Shown in pieces: positions 53,936 through 63,955 of a stretch of DNA of 64,000 nucleotides. Position 1 is the stretch's first letter; each line of letters opens with the position of its first letter. The notes below the pieces were generated by a model. The model saw only the letters and a program-made list of their open reading frames with translations. It ran no database searches and was not told the DNA's origin. The stretch spans positions 98,954 to 162,953 of the forward strand of contig NZ_JYKZ01000012.1 in NCBI RefSeq assembly GCF_001043005.1. Direction: 5' to 3'. This DNA comes from Pseudomonas psychrophila. GTDB lineage: Bacteria; Pseudomonadota; Gammaproteobacteria; Pseudomonadales; Pseudomonadaceae. The translations under genes were made by a program, and so were the position numbers.

Positions 53936-56900
53936 ATTCTTCTCCTGAACGTTCAAGGGCATCCAGCAGGGCATTGGTTTTTTCCAGACACCAGGCATCG
54001 ACCACCCCGTCCATTTGATGGCGAATTTCTGCCACCCTGCGCAAATAGCGCTCATCGGTCATCTGCGGCGAGTTCAACAACAATTCGCCCAGACTGTCGA
54101 AATGGGGTTTGGTCAATGCGCTGTATTGCGCCTTGCTGGTCTTGATCAAGTAGTCCTTCCAGAATTGCTGGGTGCTGATAAACGTATTCAACTCCGGGGT
54201 TCTTTCAGCATTTTCGACTTCGAACTTTGCTACTTCGAGATCTGCCTGCGTCACTCCTGCCAGCCTCCCAAAGGACATGTTTCTCGGTTGTCCCGGCAGA
54301 TCGAGGTCTGCGGCCAGGCCGATGCGATAGGCAAGATGCACCTCCAGCTCATCGGCGGCTTCTCCCGCCGCCAGCTGTCGATTGAAATGCGCGGCAGCAA
54401 TTTGCGAGAGCTTATGCAGCCTGAACTGTTTTTTGCCCAGCGTTAACAATTGCCCCACCTCAAGCGAGGCATCCCGCGAAACAGCGGCCAGCTCCATCTG
54501 GACTTCCATGGCACTGAAGATAAAAGCCACGCTGTCTGAACAACTGCGCGGGGAAGCCGCTATATCCAGCACGTCACGGCGCAATACACTGCTTTCATTG
54601 GCGGCCTCGATCATTTCCCACACGCGTCGGCTGAGGTCGTGCCGCACGCTCTGGGCGTCCGCCGTCGAGGTCAAACGACTGATCACCACAAAAAAATCAT
54701 CGGCGGCGGGTTCGGCGCGCAAAGCGTTCCACAATAACTCTCGCCTCCGGCGCTCTTGGGACGTAATACCCACCGTCCAAAACTCGAAGGCTGCGGCCTC
54801 ACTCATCAGCTCTTCGCTTCTGATCCCCATGCTGCTGCCGCCTTGCATCACGTTACGCGCCAGGCGCAGGCGACTGGCCGCAGACAGTGGGTTACCGGAC
54901 AACGAGATATGGCGCGTAAAGGTTGGCGAGGCCAGGTAGACATGCTCGGGTATCTCGGTGATACGGTTTTCTCGCAAGTCGGCAGACTCCAGCAGTGGCC
55001 TGGAAATAAGGCCTTGAGGCCACTGATCAAGCCCTGAGCGACGTAGATACACCCGGCGCAAATAGGCCAGGCCATTGAAACTCAGGAGTGGACCCAACAC
55101 GTTGTCGTTGAGATTGAGCACTTCCAGCCGGTTCAACGTACTTAAGACCTCCATATTCTCAGCGCTCATGTACAACTGGTTACGCGCCAGGGACAAGCGC
55201 TGCAGGTGGGGCAAGTGCATTAGCTGAGCCGGAAAACGGGTCATGCGGTTGTTGTCCATTTCCAGCGACACCACCCCGCTGAAGTGCTCAAGAAATGAAC
55301 CGGCGATATCTCTGCAGTCCATATTGCTTAATTTGAGTTCACGCACATGACTGAAGTCAGCCAGGTCTGGCAGTGCGGGCAGGCTGTCCAACCGAAAACC
55401 GCCCAGGTTAAGGCTGTAAACCTCATCGGGATTGGCCCAGGGAAGATGCTTCGGGCTTTTATGCCAACTGCGCTGAATCAGAACCGCGATCTGGTACCTG
55501 TCTTCCGAATAATCGTGGACGGTGTTGGTCACCAACTGCTCAATGGGCGTGGCATTGATCCAGCGTTGCAAGCTCTGCACCAGCGCCAATCGCTCACGTT
55601 TGCGCTGACGTAGGACATTCAGAGGGTCGAGACCCCGTTCTATCAAACCATCGAGGTAAATCAGCACCTGTTCATTATTGATGTCCGGGTAAATATCGCG
55701 AACCCGCCGTTGAAGCGCTGCAGAGTACCCACCAGGGTCCAGCCCGCATAACGGATAGCCGGTTTGGCCGCTCGGCAGCGTCACCGGTGGCTTGAAAACG
55801 GGTTTGATCGGCTGCATGCCCAGTACCCCGGCAGACTCTTGACGGGCCTGCGCGGCCAGCTTGCCCAGCGCCGCATTGAATTGCGTAGCATCTGCCGGCA
55901 AGGCAAAACCCATTGCCAGACGCTCATCAGGGGTCAGAGACGTAAACAATGCGTTCAACAATGGCACTGGCCCGCCCGGCTCCAGTACCTGCATCGAACC
56001 TCGCGGTGTGTAGCGCTGATAGCCCTGGGCCGTTTTGACCAGTACCCGCGCGCCCTTTGCCTCAACATTGCCCCATCGATGGGTGACAGTGCCCAGTAGC
56101 GAATTCTCTCGAATCTCCAGGGTCGCGTCGGCGGGCAGGCCGTGCAGTCGCGCCAGAAAATGCAGGGTTAAGTGATCGGTGTCGGCGCCGGCCAGAAACG
56201 GCAGGTAAAAACCCTCCAGGGCCCGATTGATCCGGCTCTCCCTGAGGTACAGGCGCGCCATTTCGCCCAGGGCCAAGGGCACCTTGGCGGTACGCAATAG
56301 TTCACGCTGGCTATCAGTGGCAGATTCGACCAAGTTTTGCGCCACAGAACGCGGCAGCCCCGCAAATGCCCTTTCAATAGGGATGGCTTGGGGCGAAGTC
56401 GAAACATCGAATTGACCGTAGAGATGACCAAAGACCGACGATCTGTTATCCCGCGCATAGGCTCCCATTGCCTGCGCCAACCGCTGTGCAACATCACCTG
56501 AAGTGCTCCCCTCTTGCCCCAACAACCCATTGATCTCTGTTTGCGACAACGCCCCCAGCACAGTGTCCAGCAACGTGCCCTGCTCAAGCATCGCAGGCGT
56601 CAGGTTGATCCGGGCCACGCTGCTGCCAGCGTGCGCCAGGCTGCGCCCCGAACTGTCCGCCATGGCCAGCCCTTTGCCCACAGGCCAGCCCGGCATCAAT
56701 GGCAGTAGCTGCAACTGCAGATCAGCCCAGCGCTGGGCGTTGTACTCATGGGTACTCATCTGCTCGATAAACGCCGTGATCTGCCGATCGATTTCAAAGC
56801 GTTTGAGGCTGATCCTCAGCAAGGGCGGTGGCGCCAGGTTGTGCAGATGAACGCGACGCAATAACCCATGCGGCGTGTCAGTCAATAGCCGCACGTGCTC

Positions 56901-58733
56901 CAGGCTTTGAGCATCGAGTGACACCGCCGGACCACCCAGGCGCCCCATCAATGTCGCGCTGGCGTCCCATTCCAGCGGCCGCTCATGGGCATGCTGCCAA
57001 GCCCCTTGGCGGTTATGCAGCAATGCCGGCTTGAAAGCGGTTGGCCGTGCGGGGTGGGCAATACGCCATTGGTTAAGACTGGAATCAAATTCAGCCCGGT
57101 AGTGCTTGCCATTCACTTGCACACAGTCAGCGCCCTGGTACTTAAAAAAGCCCTGGGCGTCTGCCCTATGCTGCCGTTCACCAGCGGTCTTATGCTCATA
57201 GGGTTCCAGCTGCTTGTTCCACAGCCTTGCGCTGCCGTCATCGCGCAGGATGGGCTCAAAGCCTTCGAAGTGGTTTCTGGTGGCCTGACTGAGGCGACTG
57301 GCCAACGTACCCACGGCAGCAGCGCCCACGGCAATCGCCCCGTTGACGGCAATATCCCTGGCGACATTCAACAGATGCTCACGGGCATGATCGACATCGC
57401 CGTGCGCCCAATCCTCCACCCCCTCATACACTTCCTTCAACATTTGGCCGATGGCTACCGCCAGCATCACGTCCCCCAGCACCGGAACAAACAGGGCTGC
57501 AACGTTGATCAATAACAAGCCGGCATTTTTATAGGCTTGCCAGCGAGCTTCACGCTCTTGCTGGTCCAGAACCCCTGTTGGCACCGCCAGCACTTGCGCG
57601 TCGGCAAACATGTTCTTGAGTTGCACCGAGGTCAAATACTGCGCAGCGCTCATGCCTAGAGGCGCCGCCGTCAGGAACAGTACCTCAGGATGGGCTTTGA
57701 CCTTTTGCATAAACCCGGCACGGTCCTTCAAGGCGACAAACCGTGCGAAAAAATCGGCATAGGCCGGGTCACGCAGGCGATGCTTCAATTCATCGGTAAA
57801 AACCTGAAGCGTACTGAATTCGAAAAAAGGCGCGACAGGATCGTTGGGGATATACGCAATCAGGCGTTGGCCTGGATGCAGCAGCAACGAGTCCGCAGAA
57901 AAAATAACGACCCCGTCGATGACGGTGTCGAGTATTGACATCGAGCTGTGAAAGATCGGCTTGCCGTCCAGTTGCACCGATGCTGTAGAGGCGGCATCAG
58001 TGGCCAAGGCCAACATTGCCAGCAACGCACTGTAGGCTGTCTGGCCGATGTTCTTTTTGAGAAATGCGATATGCGCATCCACCTGCATGTCGCTGGTTTT
58101 GAGTTGCCGAAGATTCCTCTCAGTGGCCAATTGTGTAGCGTTCGGGCTCTGGATGCCGGGAGCTGCAACCCCGAGAAACCATTGCAAATACAGCTGGTAT
58201 TTAAGGCCCAGGTCCAGCCTGCGACACAGCGCTGCGATCTCATGAGGCAGGATTGGGCTGGGGCGCGCAGGGTGTCCACCGTGCAGGATCTTGCTTTGGG
58301 GATGGAACCCGTCAGCCTGGGATTCATCCACAGAAAAGTTTTGCAACGCGGCCCATAACAGCGTTTTAGGCTCATCGCGCACGGTGGTGTGACGCACTGT
58401 CAGCAGCAGTGTGTTGTCGGTCACCACGTGCACATGCACGGCGGCAAGATAGTCGCGATGAATATCCAGCGACGGGCCGAACGCGTACATCACCTCGGCC
58501 GCCAGAAGCGTCCCGCAATACGTTTCGACGCTTTGCAACTCGCTGAATTTTTTGCCTACCCGGCCATGCCACAGCCGGCTTTGGGCCATGGCGGCATTCA
58601 ACGCATCAATGATGTCGGGAGGTGCGTCCAGCAGCCATCTGGGCATGTGGCTCTGAACCAGTTCCAGCGGTTCAAGATCGCTGAGTGTGCTCTGGCGCGC
58701 TTCCAGAGGGGGATAACGGTCGGTGCGTGTCAT
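53922..58733 (-). CDS. Giant NEL-type E3 ubiquitin ligase with leucine-rich repeats
   Basis: A 1603-residue effector-like protein. The N-terminal two thirds resemble the DUF6543 region of Pseudomonas toxin-like proteins, including a hydrophobic stretch near 410-460 (ALFVPVLGDVMLAVAIGQML). Leucine-rich repeats cover about 1105-1265, with LKLSNMDCRDI, LEMDNNRMTRFPAQL and LNLNDNVLG. The last 300 residues fit a NEL domain: SCSDSVAF places a Cys at 1398 and Asp at 1400, the Cys-x-Asp catalytic motif of IpaH/SspH ligases. No signal peptide is seen. The ATG at 58733 is preferred to a start 41 codons upstream for family fit; the ribosome site is weak. Delivery route and host target are unknown. Confidence 0.83.
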   Translation of the reverse strand: MTRTDRYPPLEARQSTLSDLEPLELVQSHMPRWLLDAPPDIIDALNAAMAQSRLWHGRVGKKFSELQSVETYCGTLLAAEVMYAFGPSLDIHRDYLAAVHVHVVTDNTLLLTVRHTTVRDEPKTLLWAALQNFSVDESQADGFHPQSKILHGGHPARPSPILPHEIAALCRRLDLGLKYQLYLQWFLGVAAPGIQSPNATQLATERNLRQLKTSDMQVDAHIAFLKKNIGQTAYSALLAMLALATDAASTASVQLDGKPIFHSSMSILDTVIDGVVIFSADSLLLHPGQRLIAYIPNDPVAPFFEFSTLQVFTDELKHRLRDPAYADFFARFVALKDRAGFMQKVKAHPEVLFLTAAPLGMSAAQYLTSVQLKNMFADAQVLAVPTGVLDQQEREARWQAYKNAGLLLINVAALFVPVLGDVMLAVAIGQMLKEVYEGVEDWAHGDVDHAREHLLNVARDIAVNGAIAVGAAAVGTLASRLSQATRNHFEGFEPILRDDGSARLWNKQLEPYEHKTAGERQHRADAQGFFKYQGADCVQVNGKHYRAEFDSSLNQWRIAHPARPTAFKPALLHNRQGAWQHAHERPLEWDASATLMGRLGGPAVSLDAQSLEHVRLLTDTPHGLLRRVHLHNLAPPPLLRISLKRFEIDRQITAFIEQMSTHEYNAQRWADLQLQLLPLMPGWPVGKGLAMADSSGRSLAHAGSSVARINLTPAMLEQGTLLDTVLGALSQTEINGLLGQEGSTSGDVAQRLAQAMGAYARDNRSSVFGHLYGQFDVSTSPQAIPIERAFAGLPRSVAQNLVESATDSQRELLRTAKVPLALGEMARLYLRESRINRALEGFYLPFLAGADTDHLTLHFLARLHGLPADATLEIRENSLLGTVTHRWGNVEAKGARVLVKTAQGYQRYTPRGSMQVLEPGGPVPLLNALFTSLTPDERLAMGFALPADATQFNAALGKLAAQARQESAGVLGMQPIKPVFKPPVTLPSGQTGYPLCGLDPGGYSAALQRRVRDIYPDINNEQVLIYLDGLIERGLDPLNVLRQRKRERLALVQSLQRWINATPIEQLVTNTVHDYSEDRYQIAVLIQRSWHKSPKHLPWANPDEVYSLNLGGFRLDSLPALPDLADFSHVRELKLSNMDCRDIAGSFLEHFSGVVSLEMDNNRMTRFPAQLMHLPHLQRLSLARNQLYMSAENMEVLSTLNRLEVLNLNDNVLGPLLSFNGLAYLRRVYLRRSGLDQWPQGLISRPLLESADLRENRITEIPEHVYLASPTFTRHISLSGNPLSAASRLRLARNVMQGGSSMGIRSEELMSEAAAFEFWTVGITSQERRRRELLWNALRAEPAADDFFVVISRLTSTADAQSVRHDLSRRVWEMIEAANESSVLRRDVLDIAASPRSCSDSVAFIFSAMEVQMELAAVSRDASLEVGQLLTLGKKQFRLHKLSQIAAAHFNRQLAAGEAADELEVHLAYRIGLAADLDLPGQPRNMSFGRLAGVTQADLEVAKFEVENAERTPELNTFISTQQFWKDYLIKTSKAQYSALTKPHFDSLGELLLNSPQMTDERYLRRVAEIRHQMDGVVDAWCLEKTNALLDALERSGEESTAL

Positions 58734-59080
58734 CTTCGAATGTCCAGGTGGGTGACCAAAATGAGTCGTCCAACCTAGCGTCACGCCTGTACCGAAAACC
58801 CATAGATAACTATGGGTTGCCCGCAACCTTGGGCCGCATGCAGCCCCATGCGTCATCGACCTCTTGTAAGTTTTATTGAACGATCCGGGTCTCAGTTACT
58901 CGATAAAACACGGTCATTTATCGCGCCGCGGGTGTTTTTTGCCCCGCGCCGCACGGGCTGGCGATGCGGCCAAGCGCTCCATCCCCCTTTAAAACCGGGC
59001 CCAAGCGCTACGTGGCGTCCCGCAAAGACGCTGACTCAACCTGTAGCACCACATGCCGAAATACCAAGGATTTAAACACC
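58734..59080. other. Divergent promoter region between the NEL gene and asnB
   Basis: About 350 bases serving two divergent genes. An AT-rich stretch around 58860-58925 is the likeliest promoter site for either. No gene, hairpin or known operator was recognised. An AAGGA ribosome site at 59066-59070 belongs to the asparagine synthase-like gene. Confidence 0.45.
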
Positions 59081-60853
59081 ATGTGCGGATTAGCTGGAGA
59101 GTTACGTTTTGATCAACACCCTGCCGACCTGGCAGCCATCGAACGCATTACCCACCACTTGGCCCCCCGCGGGCCTGATGCCTGGGGTTTCCACAGCCAA
59201 GGGCCGATAGCTCTTGGCCATCGCCGACTGAAAATCATGGATTTGTCAGACGGCTCCGCTCAACCGATGGTCGACAGCCAACTGGGCCTGTCGCTGGCGT
59301 TTAACGGCGCGATCTATAACTTCCCTGAATTGAGAGCCGAGCTTGAAACCCTGGGCTACTCCTTTTACTCGGACGGTGACACCGAAGTGCTGCTCAAGGG
59401 CTATCACGCCTGGGGTGAAGCGCTGCTGCCAAAGCTCAATGGCATGTTTGCCTTTGCCATCTGGGAGCGCGATGCCCAGCGCCTGTTCATCGCCCGCGAC
59501 CGTTTGGGGGTGAAGCCGCTTTACCTGTCGCGTACCGGTGAGCGCCTGCGCTTTGCGTCCACCCTGCCCGCGTTGCTCAAGGGCGGTGATATCAATCCGA
59601 TGCTTGATCCCGTCGCCCTCAACCACTATTTGAATTTCCATGCTGTGGTGCCCGCACCACGCACGTTGATTGCCGGGATTGAAAAGCTCCCTCCAGCCAC
59701 TTGGCTGCGTATTGATGCCAACGGTCACACCGAGCAGAAAACCTGGTGGACCCTGCCCTACGGCCCCCATGCCGACGAGCTGGATTTAACCCTCGAAGAC
59801 TGGCGCGACCGTGTACTCGATAGCACCCGCGAAGCTGTGGCTATTCGCCAGCGCGCGGCAGTGGATGTCGGCGTACTGCTCTCGGGCGGTGTTGACTCCA
59901 GTTTGCTGGTGGGTTTGTTGCGGGACGTGGGCGTACAGGACTTGTCGACCTTTTCCATCGGGTTTGAGGACTCGGGGGGCGAGCGCGGCGATGAATTCCA
60001 GTACTCGGACTTAATCGCCAAGCATTACGGCACACGCCATCACCAACTGCGCATTGGCGAACACGAAATTATCGATCAATTGCCCGCTGCATTTCGCGCC
60101 ATGAGCGAACCGATGGTCAGCCATGACTGCATCGCGTTTTACCTGCTGTCGCGCGAAGTGGCCAAGCATTGCAAGGTGGTACAGAGCGGTCAGGGCGCCG
60201 ACGAATTGTTTGCCGGGTATCACTGGTACCCGCCTGTCGATGCCGCAGACGATCCTTATGCCGCTTATCGCGAAGCGTTTTTCGATCGTAGCTATGACGA
60301 ATACAAAGCCACAGTGCAGCCGCAATGGCTGACGGCCAATGATGCGGCCGGGGATTATGTGCGCGAGCACTTTGCCCAGCCCGGCGCCAACGCCGGGGTG
60401 GACAAAGCCCTGCGACTGGACAGCACGGTGATGCTGGTGGATGACCCGGTCAAACGGGTCGATAACATGACCATGGCCTGGGGCCTTGAAGCCCGTACAC
60501 CGTTTCTCGATTACCGCCTGGCCGAACTCTCGGCACGCATTCCGGCGCGCTTCAAATTGCCGGACGGCGGCAAGCAGGTGCTCAAGGAAGCGGCGCGACT
60601 GGTGATCCCAAGCGAAGTGATCGACCGTAAAAAAGGTTACTTCCCGGTACCCGGCCTCAAGCACTTGCAGGGTGACACGCTGAACTGGGTTCGCGATCTG
60701 CTGCTGGACCCCAGCCAGGATCGCGGCCTGTTTCAACCGGCCATGCTTGATCAACTGCTGACCAACCCGCAAAGCCAGCTGACGCCTCTCAACGGCTCCA
60801 AGCTCTGGCAACTTGCAGCCTTGAACCTGTGGCTGAGCGAACAAGGAATCTGA
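59081..60853 (+). CDS. N-acetylglutaminylglutamine amidotransferase (AsnB-like)
   Basis: Class II glutamine amidotransferase of 590 residues. Cys2 in MCGLAGELRF is the nucleophile, which fixes the start at 59081 although the open frame begins 39 codons earlier. The glutaminase domain runs to about 200 and the synthetase domain has the PP-loop LLSGGVDSSLL. It is the first gene of the three-gene NAGGN set and would amidate N-acetylglutaminylglutamine to the osmolyte NAGGN. Plain asparagine synthesis is the alternative, but the linked ngg gene argues against it. Confidence 0.92.
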   Translation: MCGLAGELRFDQHPADLAAIERITHHLAPRGPDAWGFHSQGPIALGHRRLKIMDLSDGSAQPMVDSQLGLSLAFNGAIYNFPELRAELETLGYSFYSDGDTEVLLKGYHAWGEALLPKLNGMFAFAIWERDAQRLFIARDRLGVKPLYLSRTGERLRFASTLPALLKGGDINPMLDPVALNHYLNFHAVVPAPRTLIAGIEKLPPATWLRIDANGHTEQKTWWTLPYGPHADELDLTLEDWRDRVLDSTREAVAIRQRAAVDVGVLLSGGVDSSLLVGLLRDVGVQDLSTFSIGFEDSGGERGDEFQYSDLIAKHYGTRHHQLRIGEHEIIDQLPAAFRAMSEPMVSHDCIAFYLLSREVAKHCKVVQSGQGADELFAGYHWYPPVDAADDPYAAYREAFFDRSYDEYKATVQPQWLTANDAAGDYVREHFAQPGANAGVDKALRLDSTVMLVDDPVKRVDNMTMAWGLEARTPFLDYRLAELSARIPARFKLPDGGKQVLKEAARLVIPSEVIDRKKGYFPVPGLKHLQGDTLNWVRDLLLDPSQDRGLFQPAMLDQLLTNPQSQLTPLNGSKLWQLAALNLWLSEQGI

Positions 60854-60856
60854 TCG

Positions 60857-62602
60857 ATGAAACCCCTCGCTACGGCTTACAGTCAGCGTTTGTTGCGTGG
60901 ACAAACACCGTCCTACGAACGTCTGCAAGCGCGCTTTGCCGAAGACGGCAGCTCACTCGGTGCACAGCCCGTGGCCGTGCATTGCGGCTGGGGTCGGCTG
61001 CTGATCGGGCATACCTTCCCCGACCCCGCCACCCTGGCCAACGAGTTGCTCAACGAACAACCCGGTGAGCGTGATATCGCGCTGTATGTGGCAGCTCCGC
61101 AGCAAGTATTGGCCCAGTCGCCCCAACAGCTGTTTCTCGACCCGTCGGACACCTTGCGCCTGTGGTTCACCGACTACCGCCCGGCCACCCGTGTATTTCG
61201 CGGTTTCCGGATCCGTCGCGCGCAAAGCGAAGCGGACTGGAACGCGATCAACACGCTGTATCAGGCACGCGCCATGCTGCCCATTGACCCCACATTACTC
61301 ACCTCCCGCGATCAAGGCGGGCCGGTGTACTGGATGGCCGAGGATGAAGACAGCGGCGCCGTGATTGGCAGTGTCATGGGCCTGAACCATCACACTGCGT
61401 TCCACGACCCGGAAAACGGCAGCAGCCTCTGGTGCCTGGCGGTAGACCCCCAGTGCTCGCGGCCCGGTGTAGGTGAAGTGCTGGTACGGCATTTGATCGA
61501 GCACTTCATGAGCCGTGGCTTGAGCTACCTCGACCTGTCAGTGCTGCACGATAACGCTCAAGCGAAAAGCCTCTACAGCAAGCTGGGCTTTCGTACCCTG
61601 TCGACCTTTGCCATCAAGCGCAAAAATGGCATCAATCAACCGCTGTTTCTCGGCCCTGGACCCGAAGTCGGGCTCAATCCCTATGCCCGGATTCTGGTTG
61701 AAGAAGCCTACAAGCGCGGGATTGATGTGCAAATCGACGACGCGCCTGCCGGACTTTTCACGCTCAGCCACGGCGGACGACGGATTCGTTGCCGCGAATC
61801 CCTGAGCGACCTGACCAGCGCTATCAGCATGAGCCTGTGTCAGGACAAATGCCTGACCCACAAGGTGTTGCACCAAGCCGGATTGAATGTGCCCAGCCAG
61901 CAACTGGCCGGTAGCGCCGACGACAATCTGGACTTTCTTGAGCAGCACTCGCGGGTGGTGGTCAAGCCTGTGGATGGCGAGCAAGGCAATGGCGTGGCGG
62001 TGGATCTGGACAGCCTCGAAAAGGTGCAAGTGGCCATCGAGGCTGCGCGGGCATTCGATAGCCGTGTGCTGCTTGAAAGCTTCCACGAGGGGCTCGACCT
62101 GCGAATTGTGGTGATCGGCTTTGAAGTTGTCGCAGCCGCCATCCGTCGCCCGGCTCAGGTGACGGGTGATGGCCTGCACAGTGTGCAACGACTGATTGAG
62201 GCTCAAAGCCGACGCCGACAGGCCGCCACTGGAGGTGAAAGCCGGATTGCGCTGGACGCAGAAACCCTGCGCACCGTGCAAGCCGCTGGCTATGAATACG
62301 ACAGCATCTTGCCAGCAGGCCAGGTGCTCGCCGTACGCCGCACTGCCAATCTGCATACCGGCGGCTGCCTCGACGATGTGACCGCCGTGTTGCACCCGGT
62401 GCTGGCCGACGCGGCCATCCGCGCCGCCCGGGCGCTGGATATCCCCGTGGTCGGACTGGACCTGATGGTGCCTGCCGCCGACCAGCCCGAGTACGTATTT
62501 ATCGAAGCCAACGAACGGGCTGGGCTGGCCAACCATGAGCCGCAACCGACCGCCGAACGTTTTATCGATTTACTCTTCCCCCACTGTCAGCCTGCTCTCT
62601 AG
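60857..62602 (+). CDS. ngg: N-acetylglutaminylglutamine synthetase (GNAT + ATP-grasp)
   Basis: A 581-residue fusion. The N-terminal half holds a GNAT acetyltransferase (residues 115-260) with LAVDPQCSRPGVGEVLVRHLIEHF partly visible as acetyl-CoA site. The C-terminal half is an ATP-grasp ligase (290-581) with VVVKPVDGEQGNGVAV and the metal-binding end VFIEANERAGL. Together they acetylate glutamine and join a second glutamine. Three bases after the amidotransferase gene, so translation is probably coupled. NAGGN is a compatible solute made at high osmolarity. Confidence 0.92.
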   Translation: MKPLATAYSQRLLRGQTPSYERLQARFAEDGSSLGAQPVAVHCGWGRLLIGHTFPDPATLANELLNEQPGERDIALYVAAPQQVLAQSPQQLFLDPSDTLRLWFTDYRPATRVFRGFRIRRAQSEADWNAINTLYQARAMLPIDPTLLTSRDQGGPVYWMAEDEDSGAVIGSVMGLNHHTAFHDPENGSSLWCLAVDPQCSRPGVGEVLVRHLIEHFMSRGLSYLDLSVLHDNAQAKSLYSKLGFRTLSTFAIKRKNGINQPLFLGPGPEVGLNPYARILVEEAYKRGIDVQIDDAPAGLFTLSHGGRRIRCRESLSDLTSAISMSLCQDKCLTHKVLHQAGLNVPSQQLAGSADDNLDFLEQHSRVVVKPVDGEQGNGVAVDLDSLEKVQVAIEAARAFDSRVLLESFHEGLDLRIVVIGFEVVAAAIRRPAQVTGDGLHSVQRLIEAQSRRRQAATGGESRIALDAETLRTVQAAGYEYDSILPAGQVLAVRRTANLHTGGCLDDVTAVLHPVLADAAIRAARALDIPVVGLDLMVPAADQPEYVFIEANERAGLANHEPQPTAERFIDLLFPHCQPAL

Positions 62603-62625
62603 CTGACCGGCCCTCAGGAGCTTTT

Positions 62626-63813
62626 ATGAATCGCACCCTCCCTGAACCCGACCTCGATTACCTGCAACGGGTATTGCTGGAAATGCTCGCTATCCCAAGC
62701 CCCACCGGGTTTACCGACACCATCGTGCGCTATGTCGCTGAACGCCTCGATGAGCTGGGGATCCCCTTCGAGCTGACCCGGCGCGGCACTCTGCGCGCCA
62801 CCCTCAAGGGTCAGAAAAACAGTCCGGACCGGGCCGTTTCGGCACACTTGGACACCATCGGCGCCAGTGTACGGGCGATCAAAGACAATGGCCGCCTGGT
62901 TCTGGCGCCCGTAGGCTGCTGGTCCAGCCGCTTTGCCGAAGGCAGCCGGGTCAGCCTGTTCACTGACAATGGCGTGATTCGCGGTAGTGTCTTGCCGTTA
63001 ATGGCTTCCGGCCATGCTTTCAATACCGGCGTGGATGAGTTGCCGATCAGCTGGGACCATATCGAGTTGCGTCTGGATGCGTATTGCGCAACCAGGGCCG
63101 ACTGCGACTCACTGGGGATCAATATCGGCGACTACGTGGCCTTTGATCCGTTGCCGGAGTTCACCGAAAGCGGCCATATCAGCGCGCGGCATCTGGACGA
63201 CAAGGCCGGGGTGGCAGCACTGCTCGCCGCACTGAAGGCCATTGTGGACAGTGGCGAGCAACCGCTGATCGACTGTCATCCGCTGTTCACCATCACGGAA
63301 GAAACAGGCAGTGGCGCGGCGGCGGCATTGCCATGGGATGTAAGCGAATTTGTGGGGATTGATATTGCCCCGGTAGCGCCGGGCCAGCATTCAAGCGAGC
63401 ATGCTGTGAGTGTGGCGATGCAGGATTCTGGCGGGCCGTATGACTATCACTTGTCGCGGCATTTGCTGCGCTTGGCCAGCGATAATGAACTGCCAGTGCG
63501 ACGAGACATGTTCCGATACTACTTCAGCGATGCCCATTCGGCCGTCACCGCCGGGCATGACATCCGTTGCGCCTTGCTGGCGTTTGGTTGCGATGCGACC
63601 CACGGCTACGAACGCACCCATATCGACAGTCTGGCGGCGTTGAGCCGATTGCTGGGCGCTTACATACTGAGCCCACCGGTTTTTGCCAGCGATGCGCAGC
63701 CTGCGCAAGGCTCACTGGATCGCTTCAGCCATCAGATTGAGCACGATGCACAGATGGAAAGCGACACACGAGTGCCGTCGGTGGAGAGTCTGGTGGGGGA
63801 TAACCGGAACTGA
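62626..63813 (+). CDS. Osmoprotectant NAGGN system M42 family peptidase
   Basis: Dinuclear metal aminopeptidase of 395 residues. Likely metal ligands lie in SAHLDTIG, HLDDKAG, TEETGSG, GIDIAP and THGYERTH, the M42 order. It always accompanies the NAGGN genes; breakdown or processing of the dipeptide is the usual guess and is not proven. Third gene of the operon, 23 bases after ngg. A GC-rich hairpin follows. Confidence 0.9.
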   Translation: MNRTLPEPDLDYLQRVLLEMLAIPSPTGFTDTIVRYVAERLDELGIPFELTRRGTLRATLKGQKNSPDRAVSAHLDTIGASVRAIKDNGRLVLAPVGCWSSRFAEGSRVSLFTDNGVIRGSVLPLMASGHAFNTGVDELPISWDHIELRLDAYCATRADCDSLGINIGDYVAFDPLPEFTESGHISARHLDDKAGVAALLAALKAIVDSGEQPLIDCHPLFTITEETGSGAAAALPWDVSEFVGIDIAPVAPGQHSSEHAVSVAMQDSGGPYDYHLSRHLLRLASDNELPVRRDMFRYYFSDAHSAVTAGHDIRCALLAFGCDATHGYERTHIDSLAALSRLLGAYILSPPVFASDAQPAQGSLDRFSHQIEHDAQMESDTRVPSVESLVGDNRN

Positions 63814-63846
63814 GGCAAGGTCAAAAGCCCCTCACCCTAGCCCTAG

Positions 63847-63866
63847 CCCTCTCCCACGGGAGAGGG
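63847..63866. repeat. CCCTCTCC/GGAGAGGG hairpin
   Basis: Eight-base stem with a CACG loop, inside a longer imperfect palindrome starting at CCCTCACCCTAGCC and ending GGTTGGGGTGGG. Such CCCTAACCCTCTCCC repeats are widespread between genes in gammaproteobacteria. It may end the NAGGN transcript, but there is no T run. Confidence 0.7.
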
Positions 63867-63881
63867 TTGGGGTGGGTAGAA

Positions 63882-63924
63882 ACCGAGTACATCGTTTACG
63901 TTTAAGACCGGGTACATCGTTTAC
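63882..63924. repeat. Paired 18-base repeats, terminus of an IS481-like element
   Basis: ACCGAGTACATCGTTTAC at 63882-63899 and ACCGGGTACATCGTTTAC at 63907-63924 differ at one base. They lie just upstream of a transposase start and probably belong to the left end of the element. The exact boundary cannot be set because the right end is outside the window. Confidence 0.7.
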
Positions 63925-63955
63925 AGGTATTAATCATGGTCAGGAGGTACTGACC

